Below are positions 17,764 through 25,330 of a stretch of DNA of 64,000 nt, one piece after another. Every line of letters starts with the position of its first letter. Position 1 is the stretch's first letter. This stretch comes from Lactobacillaceae bacterium L1_55_11 (GTDB lineage: Bacteria; Bacillota; Bacilli; Lactobacillales; Lactobacillaceae), in the NCBI GenBank assembly GCA_029433155.1, contig JAQYTT010000001.1:1-64000 (forward strand). Direction: 5' to 3'. A model generated the notes under the pieces. The model was given only the letters and a program-made list of their open reading frames with translations. It was not told the DNA's origin and did no database searches. The translations under genes were made by a program, and so were the position numbers.

Positions 17764-18237
17764 TTATTGGTAGCGGTTAAAGAGGGCCCAGATGAGGATG
17801 TAGCTCCCCAAACTGCCAAGTATAATGGCCATCATCATGAAGGATTCAAAGATACGTTCATGATTCGCAAAATAGAAAAAAGGCACGTAGAGTGAGAAAA
17901 GCAGTAAAAAGTAGGAAATTTTGAGGGCCTTTAAGTTGTTATATTGGCGGCGCTCATCGGTTTCCTTAATCATTTGCTGCCGGATCTGTTCATCAGATTT
18001 ATGTCGAAGTTGCCAAATTCTAACGAAAGTGGCAATTGCCATTACGACAACCCCTCCAGCCAGCCCGATAAGAAAGCCAGTTGAAAAATCACCGTGACGT
18101 TTTGGCATGGGTAAGCTGCCAGCTAAGAATCCGAGGATGGCAGCTAACATTCCTGCCATAGTTCGCCATATTAGCAACTTACGGTACGCGGCATCACTCA
18201 TGGGCGTGGTTAATGTTGTAAGAATATATTTATACAT
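17764..18237 (-). CDS. Four-helix membrane protein, paralogue 1 of the Xre operon
   Basis: A 157-residue protein starting MYKYILTTLTTPMSDAAYRK, with helices near 28-42 and 53-73, the polar ETDERRQYNNLKALK segment near 92-106, and helices near 107-124 and 130-152. It is closest to paralogue 3 (shared RKILIWR/RKLLIWR, DERRQ.NN, WALFNRY/WALLNKY at the end). GGGGAGAG is the ribosome site. It follows a truncated relative by 27 bases. Confidence 0.75.
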   Translation of the reverse strand: MYKYILTTLTTPMSDAAYRKLLIWRTMAGMLAAILGFLAGSLPMPKRHGDFSTGFLIGLAGGVVVMAIATFVRIWQLRHKSDEQIRQQMIKETDERRQYNNLKALKISYFLLLFSLYVPFFYFANHERIFESFMMMAIILGSLGSYILIWALFNRYQ

Positions 18238-18264
18238 CGGTTTCTCTCCCCTTATGAAACTTAG

Positions 18265-18363
18265 TTATGCTTGTCCAAATAGGATTTGATGTGTAATCTT
18301 GCGGTAATCCTCAATACTGGTATCAACCGGCACTTTTTTAAATAAATACTTCAAATTGCTCAT
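18265..18363 (-). CDS. 32-residue micro-ORF matching the paralogues' N-terminus
   Basis: ATG to TAA encodes 32 residues that begin MSNLKYLFKKVPVDTSIEDY and continue RKI, then a short unrelated end. The KYLF..VP....(D/E)YRK pattern is the same as the first 25 residues of the three genes downstream, but no membrane helix follows. AAGAGGAG lies upstream and the ATG is one base after the regulator stop, so it should be translated. It is either a peptide with its own job or the stump of a fourth paralogue. Confidence 0.6.
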   Translation of the reverse strand: MSNLKYLFKKVPVDTSIEDYRKITHQILFGQA

Positions 18364-18364
18364 G

Positions 18365-18568
18365 CTATTGCTCCTCTTCCTCAAAAATGAAGATGTCTTC
18401 AATGCTTTGGTTAAAGAACTCCGCAATCTTGTGGGCCAATATTAGGGAGGCGTTGTAGCGTCCCTGTTCCAGAGAAATCACGGTTTGGCGGCTGACCTGC
18501 AGATGGTTGGCCAGATCGGCCTGGGTGATATGCTGGTCCTTGCGGAGTTCCTGGATTCTATTTTTCAA
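18365..18568 (-). CDS. Xre/Cro-family regulator
   Basis: A 67-residue stand-alone HTH (KNRIQELRKDQHITQADLA, then LQVSRQTVISLEQGRYNASL) with a short tail IEDIFIFEEEEQ. This is the YozG/Cro-like type that often controls neighbouring membrane-protein genes. The start is TTG at 18568, with AAAGGAG a few bases upstream; no ATG fits. It heads the minus-strand operon through to 14404. Inverted repeats upstream are its likely operators. Confidence 0.88.
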   Translation of the reverse strand: MKNRIQELRKDQHITQADLANHLQVSRQTVISLEQGRYNASLILAHKIAEFFNQSIEDIFIFEEEEQ

Positions 18569-18582
18569 TCCACCGCTCCTTT

Positions 18583-18640
18583 GTTAAGTTAACTTGACAT
18601 TAGCGTAAAACACTTACGTGGGAAATGTAAAGTTACATTT
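18583..18640. promoter_or_regulatory. Inverted repeats upstream of the Xre operon
   Basis: Two palindromes lie in the regulator's promoter region: GTTAAGTTAACTTGAC (18583-18598, seven of eight pairs match) and AAATGTAA-AG-TTACATTT (18623-18640, perfect). Further GTAAC/GTTAC pieces follow to 18656. They are likely binding sites for the Xre protein, giving autoregulation. No other function is evident in this gap. Confidence 0.5.
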
Positions 18641-18668
18641 ACATTACACGATGTAACAATCTTTTCAA

Positions 18669-18697
18669 TTGACGGGAGGGCCAGCTTCTAGTAAACT
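18669..18697 (+). promoter_or_regulatory. Promoter of tRNA-Glu
   Basis: TTGACG (18669-18674) and TAAACT (18692-18697) with a 17-base spacer, ending 18 bases before the tRNA. It lies back to back with the Xre operon's control region. Confidence 0.75.
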
Positions 18698-18715
18698 AAT
18701 ATTTGTTGCAATTAT

Positions 18716-18787
18716 GGCCCCATGGTCAAGTGGTTAAGACGTCGCGTTCTCAGCGCGGAATCGAGGGTCCGATTCCCTCTGGGGCTA
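18716..18787 (+). tRNA. tRNA-Glu (CTC) with unusual T loop
   Basis: Acceptor GGCCCCA/TGGGGCT with discriminator A, D arm GTC...GAC, anticodon stem TCGCG/CGCGG and loop TTCTCAG give anticodon CTC (GAG codons). The T arm is GAGGG-TCCGATT-CCCTC: position 55 is C where nearly all elongator tRNAs have T (pseudouridine). It has its own promoter and terminator. The rest folds well, so it is probably functional; a variant T loop may change its handling. Confidence 0.88.
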
Positions 18788-18807
18788 TTGGAATTCACAG
18801 TAGCTAA

Positions 18808-18842
18808 TAAAAAGGCACCCGGTTATCCGGGTGCCTTTTTTG
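18808..18842 (+). terminator. Terminator of the tRNA-Glu unit
   Basis: AAAAAGGCACCCGG-TTAT-CCGGGTGCCTTTTTT, a strong hairpin with T-tract directly after the tRNA. Confidence 0.93.
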
Positions 18843-18865
18843 TCATGTAATTTTTAATGGCAGTA

Positions 18866-18893
18866 AAAAACCCCTCAGTCGAGGGGTTTATTT
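18866..18893 (-). terminator. Terminator of the C39-like gene
   Basis: AAACCCCTC-AGTC-GAGGGGTTT followed on the minus strand by TTTTTTAC, just after the stop codon. Confidence 0.85.
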
Positions 18894-20042
18894 TTATTGA
18901 ACGGCAACGTTCATGCCAACTGGCGATGAGTAGCCAACCGGTTGGATGTTTTGGTTGAGATAGTACCAGTCATCCGTGGAAAGGCGGTAGTTGGCTGGGT
19001 GAGTGATTGGAATTGGATCGGCAATCAGGAACTCACCGTTTTCATAGCCAGTGATGAGCTGGACGTGGTAGTTGTTGGTACCATTGATTTCTAGGTCCCA
19101 GGGAATGTACGTAATCACGGGGTTGCCCTGGAGCAGCTGAACAATCACATCAGCGGGCTTGGCCCCAGTCATGTCCTGAGTTTTTACGCCGTAAACCCCG
19201 TTTAAGGACTGAGCCAATGGTGCGGCAAAGACGGTTTGGGTCTGGTAGGCTGAGCCACCGAAGGGGTTACCGTGGAAGCCTTGGTCAGCCGGTACATCCC
19301 AGCCGTAGCCGATGTGGCGGGCGTAGATATCCCAGAGGGTTGGAATGTCCTTACCCTTAACACTGAGGGCCATCTGGAAGGAAGTACCTTCACAACCTTC
19401 GGGGGCACCTTCCTGGTTCTGGTTAAAGTTTTGGTGAGGCAGGTCAATCTTGACACTGCTGAGATCTAACTGGCCGTTGCTGGCAAAGTTCAAAGCGTGA
19501 CCGTTAATCACCCAGCTACCAGTTACGTTTTGACCATCACCACCGGTGTAGTAAATTTGACCGTCCTGGGTATAAAAATGGAACGGTGCCCGGGCAGTGG
19601 CCGGTGACACTAGGGTTTGAGGGCTAGTGGTGGTAGGTGCCGTGGCTGTGGGCGTAGCGGCTGAAGTGCTAGTAGTTGGCGTTGGATTGGCTGAAGGTGC
19701 CGTTGAGCCAGTTGATGCAGCGGAACTGCCGGATGCAGAAGTGCTGGCCGCCACACTATTTGACTGGGCCGTTGAGGCCGTCTGACTGGATGCCGTACTG
19801 GTTGAAGTTGCAGTTGATGGCGTGGCAGAGGCGCTGGGTGTCGTTTGGCTGGCGCTGGTGCTGGTGCTGGTCAGGTCGATAACCCGGCCCTGGGCATCAG
19901 TCTTGGCCGGTGCTGGCAGAACCTGGGGACTACCATCCTGGTTGCTGATTTTAACGGTATCATCAGCGCTGGCACCGGCGTTGGTCCAGGCTAGGGCCCC
20001 GCCGACTAAGCCGGCCAGGACTAGGGGTGCTTGTAATTTCAT
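18894..20042 (-). CDS. Secreted C39-like cysteine peptidase-fold protein with Ser/Thr-rich stalk
   Basis: A 382-residue exported protein. A signal peptide (about 1-28, ending NAGASA) is followed by a short region, a low-complexity Ser/Thr/Ala/Pro stalk (about 58-145) and a C-terminal peptidase_C39_2-like domain (about 190-380). The likely catalytic cysteine is in PEGCEGTSFQMAL and the histidine in NNYHVQLITGY, followed by FLIADP. No LPXTG or wall-binding repeat is seen, so it may be released or held by the stalk. The start at 20042 has AGGGAG seven bases upstream; the ATG five codons before lacks a site. Substrate unknown. Confidence 0.82.
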   Translation of the reverse strand: MKLQAPLVLAGLVGGALAWTNAGASADDTVKISNQDGSPQVLPAPAKTDAQGRVIDLTSTSTSASQTTPSASATPSTATSTSTASSQTASTAQSNSVAASTSASGSSAASTGSTAPSANPTPTTSTSAATPTATAPTTTSPQTLVSPATARAPFHFYTQDGQIYYTGGDGQNVTGSWVINGHALNFASNGQLDLSSVKIDLPHQNFNQNQEGAPEGCEGTSFQMALSVKGKDIPTLWDIYARHIGYGWDVPADQGFHGNPFGGSAYQTQTVFAAPLAQSLNGVYGVKTQDMTGAKPADVIVQLLQGNPVITYIPWDLEINGTNNYHVQLITGYENGEFLIADPIPITHPANYRLSTDDWYYLNQNIQPVGYSSPVGMNVAVQ

Positions 20043-20120
20043 GCTTCTCCCTCTCATTTCTACTAATTAACTTCTCCCGATAATGTTTTCAGTATATCAA
20101 AAGCCAGACAGGCTGCCAAA

Positions 20121-20150
20121 ATAAAACCCGCTGGTGGTCCAGCGGGTTTA
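20121..20150 (-). terminator. Terminator of mmuPM
   Basis: AAACCCGCTGG-TGGT-CCAGCGGGTTT with a T-tract on the minus strand (TTTTATTTT), right after the mmuM stop. Confidence 0.9.
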
Positions 20151-20152
20151 CT

Positions 20153-21064
20153 TTAACTCAGTTGGTCGTAGACGGCCTTCATTTGGGATGGTGGCATCTC
20201 ACAGCAGCCACCAATCCAGCGGGCGCCTTCGGCCTGCCACTTGATAGCGTTGTCGGAATAAATGTTTTCCATGGCCTGGCCCCACTTTTTCAAGACGGGG
20301 TCGTACTGGCCACCGGCATTGGGTCCGATCAGCAAGCCCTTGTCGTCGTGGGAACCTTCCTTTAGGTAACGTAGGGCTTCTAAGGCATAACGGGGATGGA
20401 AGCAGTTGGCCCCGTAAGCCACGATGCTGGGCTGGTCCTCTAGCAGGTCTTGGACCTGGTGGAGGTCAGTGCCATCACTGAGGTGGGTGGCATCCTTGAG
20501 GGAGACTGAGAAGTAAACGGGGACCTCGGGATATTTAGCCAGTAATTTAGTGAGAACCTTAATTTCTTCAAAATTAGGGATGGTTTTAACGGCCAGCAAG
20601 TCGACACCGGCTTCGACTAGCCAGGCCAGGCGGTCCTGGTGGAAGGCAGCCAGTTCATCGGCGCTTAACTGGTAGTCGCCGGTGTATTCAGATCCGTTGG
20701 CGAGGTAAGCCCCGTAGGGACCGATGGCGCCGGCCACCCACTTGGCCTGGGGACCGGTACTGTCCCTGGCAGCATCTCGGGCCAGTTGGACTGATTCCTG
20801 AATCCATTCTTTGGCCTGTTCGCGCGTGTAACCCTGGTCGAGGAAACCAGCCAGGTTGGCCTGGTAACTGTCGGTCGAAGTCACGTTGGAACCGGCATCA
20901 AAGAAGGCCTTGTGCACCTGGTAAACCTTATCCGGGTCAGTGATGAGGGCCTTGGCGGTCCAGAGGGGGTTGTTCACATCAAAGCCCAGGTCCTTGAGAC
21001 CCAGACCCATGGAGGAGTCAAAGAGCACCGTTTTTTGGGTCTTTTCCCAGTCGTAAAAGTTCAT
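20153..21064 (-). CDS. mmuM: Homocysteine S-methyltransferase
   Basis: Transfers a methyl group from S-methylmethionine (or SAM) to homocysteine, giving methionine. The 303-residue chain has the Zn-binding cysteines in YGANCFHPRYAL (about 226) and IGGCCEMPPSQM (about 290), and the N-terminal LFDSSMGLGLKDLG. The start at 21064 is preceded by AAGAAAGGAAA; an in-frame ATG farther up lies inside mmuP. One base separates it from the mmuP stop. It shares the T-box controlled transcript, which fits a role in methionine supply. Confidence 0.94.
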   Translation of the reverse strand: MNFYDWEKTQKTVLFDSSMGLGLKDLGFDVNNPLWTAKALITDPDKVYQVHKAFFDAGSNVTSTDSYQANLAGFLDQGYTREQAKEWIQESVQLARDAARDSTGPQAKWVAGAIGPYGAYLANGSEYTGDYQLSADELAAFHQDRLAWLVEAGVDLLAVKTIPNFEEIKVLTKLLAKYPEVPVYFSVSLKDATHLSDGTDLHQVQDLLEDQPSIVAYGANCFHPRYALEALRYLKEGSHDDKGLLIGPNAGGQYDPVLKKWGQAMENIYSDNAIKWQAEGARWIGGCCEMPPSQMKAVYDQLS

Positions 21065-21065
21065 C

Positions 21066-22445
21066 TTATTTTCCTTTCTTCTTTTTGCGGGCAAAGAAAA
21101 GCTGGTAGTAACCGTAACATAGTAGTGAAAAGGGAATCCCAATGATTAGGGCAATCCGCTGGTCCGGATCAAAGGCGATGCCGACGATGGAGGCCAGGCA
21201 GAAGATAATCACCAGCCAGGGGGTTAATGGGTACCAGGGTGCCTTATATTTCAGCTCACTGACATCATGTTCCTTTAAGAACTGGTGGCGGAAGTTGAGC
21301 TGGGCCCAGCCGATAATCAGCCAGACGGCCACTACGGCAAAGGCTGACAGGGCGGTGAGGGCCAGGTACAGGGTTTGGGCAGTGTAAACACTGGATAGCA
21401 GTGAGAGGGCGCCGCCCAACATCGTTAGCAGCAAGCCGTAAACTGGTAAACCATGGCGGGAAAGCTTACCCAGCTTAGGACAAATCTCACCCTGCTTGGC
21501 CAAAGACCAAATCATCCGCGAAGCCGCATAGACCCCGGCGTTGGAAGCTGAGAATAGGGTAATAATCAGAATGGCATTCATGATATCAGCGGCAAAGGGG
21601 ATGTAGGCCTGGTTCAGGATTTCAACAAAAGGACTGGTGACCAGGGCCTGGTTGCTTGGTGGCAGGAGGGCACCCATGACCACGATGGCCCCGATAAAGA
21701 GGACAATCAGGATTAGGAGGGTCTTCTTAATGGCGCCCGGAATGATTTGGGCGGGGTTCTTGGTTTCGCCAGCGGCCACGGCAATCATTTCGGCCCCAGA
21801 ATAGGCAAAGTTGGCCGTCAGGACGGTGGCTAAGATTGGTCCAATCCCATGGGGTGCCCAGCCACGTCGGCCCAGTTCCTCAAAGAAGGGTAGGGTGGTG
21901 ACGTGGTGGATGGGAATTAGACGGAAGACCATTAGTAGGCCGATGATGATAAAGACCGCCAGGGCCGCCACCTTAATCCAGGAGGTGATCGATTCGCTCT
22001 GGTTAAACCAGGCCAGGTTGACCAGGTTCAGGACCAAAATGGCGGCGCCGTAGATGAGGCTTAGAATCCATATCGAAACCGATGGTAACCAGCGCTGGGT
22101 CAGAATTGACATCGTTAGCAGGTTGGAACCTAGGGCAATCGTCCAAGTTAGCCAGTAGAGCCAGGCCACCACAAAGCCCACGCCGGGACTGATATAGCGG
22201 CTGGCATAGGTATGAAAGGCGCCGGTAGTTGGTTGGTAAACGGTCAGCTCAGCCAGGCACATCATGACCAGGCAGACCAGGAGGGCCCCAACTAGGTAAG
22301 CCCCAATTGTGCCCAGGGGACCGGCGGTTTTAATAAAGTAACCCGGACTTAAAAAGATTCCAGTTCCAATCACGCCACCCAGGGTCAGGGCGATTAGGTG
22401 GTTGGTATTCATGCTGCGTGGGGGTGTTTGACTGGTTTCGGCCAT
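21066..22445 (-). CDS. mmuP: S-methylmethionine permease (APC family)
   Basis: A 459-residue amino-acid permease with about twelve membrane helices. The APC signature GGVIGTGIFLSPGYFIKTAGP is in helix 1, followed by the conserved AELTVYQPTTGAFHTYASRYI segment. Pairing with mmuM and control by a methionine-type T-box point to S-methylmethionine, or methionine, as substrate. The start at 22445 follows GGAGATTAAC; more upstream ATGs lie inside the T-box. Confidence 0.88.
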   Translation of the reverse strand: MAETSQTPPRSMNTNHLIALTLGGVIGTGIFLSPGYFIKTAGPLGTIGAYLVGALLVCLVMMCLAELTVYQPTTGAFHTYASRYISPGVGFVVAWLYWLTWTIALGSNLLTMSILTQRWLPSVSIWILSLIYGAAILVLNLVNLAWFNQSESITSWIKVAALAVFIIIGLLMVFRLIPIHHVTTLPFFEELGRRGWAPHGIGPILATVLTANFAYSGAEMIAVAAGETKNPAQIIPGAIKKTLLILIVLFIGAIVVMGALLPPSNQALVTSPFVEILNQAYIPFAADIMNAILIITLFSASNAGVYAASRMIWSLAKQGEICPKLGKLSRHGLPVYGLLLTMLGGALSLLSSVYTAQTLYLALTALSAFAVVAVWLIIGWAQLNFRHQFLKEHDVSELKYKAPWYPLTPWLVIIFCLASIVGIAFDPDQRIALIIGIPFSLLCYGYYQLFFARKKKKGK

Positions 22446-22454
22446 GTTAATCTC

Positions 22455-22690
22455 CAAAAAATAAAAAGCACCCGTCCTAAAAAGAACGAGTGCTCGCGGT
22501 ACCATCTTCATTATGAACCAAGCGGTTCATCACTTTAAACAGGGTAACGGCTGTTAATCGTAGCCGGCTAAGGTTTCACCGACCAATTCTCCAAGACCAT
22601 CCTTCACTCAAGGTCAATCGTCCCTTCACACCAGGCGGGACTCGCTGGGCATCGCCCTTGAGTTACTCATCTCTTCAACAAATAATGATA
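22455..22690 (-). promoter_or_regulatory. T-box riboswitch, probably for methionine
   Basis: Reading the minus strand, a Stem I with CTCAAGG/CCTTGAG arms, an AGCGAG bulge and a GGTGTGAA distal loop is followed by the T-box antiterminator core GATGGTACCGCGAGC and a terminator (AGCACTCG ... CGGGTGCT + TTTTTATTTTTT) ending about 20 bases before mmuP. The strand facing the AGTAA side of the specifier loop reads GTGAAGGATGG; the ATG at 22598-22600 is the likely specifier codon. Uncharged tRNA-Met would then switch mmuPM on. The T-box itself is firm; the specifier is less so. Confidence 0.88.
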
Positions 22691-22714
22691 ATTCTCTAAT
22701 GATAAAGTGTGTTC

Positions 22715-22743
22715 ATCATAGCCTAATTTTATTTTAAAGGCAA
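22715..22743 (-). promoter_or_regulatory. Promoter of the mmuPM T-box transcript
   Basis: On the minus strand, TTGCCT and TATGAT are 17 bases apart, ending about 25 bases before the first T-box helix. Confidence 0.7.
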
Positions 22744-22863
22744 GGTGAATCTTGATGGGTTGGGGATGATAAGGCCATGCGTTAGGAAAGTTAACGTAAA
22801 ACACCTTAGGTCAGGTTTCCTGCCCGATAATAAATGAGAGAATACTTATAAAAGGAGATTGCC

Positions 22864-23775
22864 ATGGGAGTACTTGTCGTTCCATTGTTGGCGGTGATTT
22901 TCACCGTCGGTCTCGGTTTTCTAGCCGCCTGGAAGGGCGACTTCGATGAACAAGACAATAAGAAATTAGCGAAGTTGACCATGAAGTACGCCCTGCCTTT
23001 GAGCATCTTTGTGGGCGTGTGGTCAACACCAAAGTCAGAGCTAACCCACTACGGACCGCTGGCCTTCTGGTTATCAGCGACCATCGTGGTCAGTTATCTG
23101 ATTTTTTATGTGGTCTATCGTTTTGCCTTTAAGCAAAAAGGACCGGGCGCGGCCCTCTATACCCTGACGGTTTCCAACGCTTCGGTGCCCTTTATCGGAT
23201 CGGCCCTGCTGCCTTTTCTCTTTAACGCCAGCATCAGTGCCGTTATCATTGGCCTAGTCGCCCTGGCCGAGAACCTGACTACGGTTCCTGCCACGATTGC
23301 CTTGATTGATAAAGAACAAACTGCCGGACGCAAGGTCTTACATACTTTGGAAAACCCACTGGTTTTCAGTCCCTTCCTAGCCTTCTTTCTGGCCTTGACT
23401 GGGGTACCGATCCCACCCCATACGGAAGTAATCTTCCAAATCCTGGGTAAGGCAGCCAGTGGAATCGCCCTTTTCTCAATTGGGATCACGCTCTTTACCA
23501 AGCACATGCATGTCGGCCGTTTAGTGGCGACCACGGTTTTCTTCCGGAACCTGCTGGTACCGACGGTCTTGCTGCTGATTATGCTGAGTTTGAGCCTGCC
23601 TAAGGAATTGATTCGGATGGTGGTTTTGACCATGGCCATCCCAACGGCAGCCATCCCGGTTACCCTGGCGATTCGTTACCATATCCAGGAATCAGAGATT
23701 GCCTCGGTTCAACTGACCAGTACCGTCATATCGTTCTTTACCCTGTCCCTCTTTATTTATTTCCTAGGAATTTAA
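22864..23775 (+). CDS. AEC-family transporter
   Basis: A 303-residue membrane protein with ten predicted helices in two halves separated by a polar loop (about 145-165, LIDKEQTAGRKVLHTLENP). Family signs are SNASVPFIGSALLP in helix 4 and the helix-breaking proline near the end of the C-terminal half. AEC carriers move malate, other organic acids or auxin; in lactic acid bacteria the MleP type serves malate, but no malic enzyme lies nearby. AAAGGAG precedes the ATG. A CGTTA-N7-TAACG inverted repeat upstream (near 22780-22796) could be a regulator site. Confidence 0.82.
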   Translation: MGVLVVPLLAVIFTVGLGFLAAWKGDFDEQDNKKLAKLTMKYALPLSIFVGVWSTPKSELTHYGPLAFWLSATIVVSYLIFYVVYRFAFKQKGPGAALYTLTVSNASVPFIGSALLPFLFNASISAVIIGLVALAENLTTVPATIALIDKEQTAGRKVLHTLENPLVFSPFLAFFLALTGVPIPPHTEVIFQILGKAASGIALFSIGITLFTKHMHVGRLVATTVFFRNLLVPTVLLLIMLSLSLPKELIRMVVLTMAIPTAAIPVTLAIRYHIQESEIASVQLTSTVISFFTLSLFIYFLGI

Positions 23776-23810
23776 AAAAGCGTCCTGCTCAGGCAGGGCG
23801 CTTTTTTATT
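23774..23810. terminator. Bidirectional terminator
   Basis: AAAAAAGCG(T)CCTGC-TCA-GGCAGG(G)CGCTTTTTT between the convergent AEC and SMR genes. Confidence 0.9.
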
Positions 23811-24134
23811 TTAATGAAGATTGCCGTAGAGGTTGACGATCACGATGCCAACGATGATGAGCAGGAGACCGAAGATGGTTGGCCAGTTAATCTGGGCTTT
23901 CCAGAAGAGGACTGACATGACGGTGACCAAAACAATACCGGCCCCGCTCCAAATGGCGTAGGCGATGTGGAGTGGGATGGTCTCAACTGTTTTGGAAAGC
24001 ATGAAGAAGGCCAGGCCATAGCAGGCCAAGCAGAGCAGGGTTGGTTGCCACTTGGTGAAACCCTGGCTAGAAACCACCAGGTTGGAGCCAGCAATCTCGG
24101 CAATGACGGCAATCAGTAGGTAAAAGTAGCCCAT
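23811..24134 (-). CDS. Small multidrug resistance (SMR) family transporter
   Basis: A 107-residue protein with four membrane helices. It has the essential membrane glutamate in helix 1 (VIAEIAGSNLV, Glu13), the YAIWSGAGIVLVT motif in helix 3 (Trp62) and a short C-terminal end. This is the EmrE/QacC subtype, usually a homodimeric proton-driven exporter of quaternary cations; a guanidinium exporter is less likely, since the typical Gdx motifs are not clear. No partner SMR gene is present. Confidence 0.9.
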   Translation of the reverse strand: MGYFYLLIAVIAEIAGSNLVVSSQGFTKWQPTLLCLACYGLAFFMLSKTVETIPLHIAYAIWSGAGIVLVTVMSVLFWKAQINWPTIFGLLLIIVGIVIVNLYGNLH

Positions 24135-24306
24135 AGTTGTTCTCCGTTTTTTAACAATTATTCATCTAATAATTTAGCATAGGTAATCGTAATAATTGAT
24201 GAAAACGAGATGAAAATAATCGGCTCGATCCTAAAGTGTTAATGAGATTTCATGCTCGCTATAATTTCTGCCACAATTCGTAGTGATAATTCTAATTCAA
24301 ACCATA

Positions 24307-24879
24307 CTAGTCCCTTAGAGAAAGTCGTTTACCAAGCTGTTTTGCTTGCGCCTCCGTCATTTGAACCACTTTGGCACGGTTGGTTCTTGCTGGCATGAGA
24401 TTTGGATTGTACCAGTAGACGTTGCTGTTGCCATTATTTGCCACATAGACGGTGGTAGCGTTGTCATCGTGGGCTGGTTGTTGTGGAGCAGGGGCGGTGC
24501 TAGTTGCGGGGGAATTATTCTGACTTGCTGGTTGTGTATTAGTTTGGGATGATTCTGAAGCCTTGGAACTACTCTCGGAACTTGAGGTGTCGCTAGATGA
24601 TTGACTAGACTTGGAACTTGACGAAGAATGGCGCTCTTTTTTACTACTAGAACTGGTAGATTTTTCAGACGTAGAACCGGATTGTTCGGCCTTATCACCG
24701 TTAACATTTTCATGATGTGGTGCTGTTACGCCAATGAGTAGAAATAGAGCGACTGCCAGTGCAGTGATGCCATATTTCTGCCGCTTAGCCATTACCTGGC
24801 CGCGCTTCTTGTTACGACGCCATAAATAAATAGAAAAACCGATAGTAATTAAGAACAAAAAGGTCAAAAAATTGGCCAT
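24307..24879 (-). CDS. Membrane-anchored Ser-rich protein, unknown
   Basis: A 190-residue protein with two N-terminal hydrophobic segments (about 3-19 and 37-53) separated by a basic stretch, a Ser/Lys/Glu low-complexity stalk (about 65-140), and a conserved-looking C-terminal patch: TVYVANNGNSNVYWYN followed by MTEAQAKQLGKRLS. Similar tails end many lactic acid bacterial surface or nuclease-like proteins; the role is unknown. AGGGAG lies eight bases before the ATG. Confidence 0.7.
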   Translation of the reverse strand: MANFLTFLFLITIGFSIYLWRRNKKRGQVMAKRQKYGITALAVALFLLIGVTAPHHENVNGDKAEQSGSTSEKSTSSSSKKERHSSSSSKSSQSSSDTSSSESSSKASESSQTNTQPASQNNSPATSTAPAPQQPAHDDNATTVYVANNGNSNVYWYNPNLMPARTNRAKVVQMTEAQAKQLGKRLSLRD

Positions 24880-25044
24880 GCTGTGTACTCCCTATACTTT
24901 AATCTCTAAACACGTTTAGTTGATATTATCACAAATTACAGAATTGCAATGTTTTGTTTGTGAGATTTTAACGGATTGCACATTTAATTATTGTTAAACT
25001 ATCTGTAGCTTTACTTTTAAATGGCAATTCTAGGAGTATTAACA

Positions 25045-25290
25045 ATGAATACATTTATCTTTTGGCTGGTTGTGGCCTTGGCCGTAGCCGTTTTGCTGGC
25101 CATGGCCTACCGACAACAAAATCAGGGCAAGCGCTTAGCCTGGTACAACTACCTATTGTACGTTTTGTTAGTGCTTTCCTATGTTTTGACGGCTGGTACC
25201 CAGAGTGCCGGTAACTTTACCATTAGTACGATTATGGTGCTTTTGGTGATGGCGCTGGCCTGGTATTTGCAAAGCACGGGGCGTAGATAG
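25045..25290 (+). CDS. Small membrane protein, unknown
   Basis: An 81-residue protein with three predicted helices (about 4-20, 35-52 and 58-75) and little else. The ATG at 25045 is used since AGGAG lies eight bases upstream; an ATG at 25021 precedes that site. No family recognised. It ends in a terminator shared with the small convergent gene. Confidence 0.6.
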   Translation: MNTFIFWLVVALAVAVLLAMAYRQQNQGKRLAWYNYLLYVLLVLSYVLTAGTQSAGNFTISTIMVLLVMALAWYLQSTGRR

Positions 25291-25300
25291 TTTGAAGGAC

Positions 25301-25330
25301 AGAAAAAACAGCCGTTAGGCTGTTTTTCTT
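25301..25330. terminator. Bidirectional terminator
   Basis: AGAAAAAACAGCC-GTTA-GGCTGTTTTTCT, with A- and T-tracts on both sides of the hairpin. Confidence 0.88.

Noticed and set aside
24262-24272. CTATAATTT as a plus-strand promoter
   Set aside because: No -35 element and no plus-strand gene follows; it would only read antisense into the Ser-rich protein gene.
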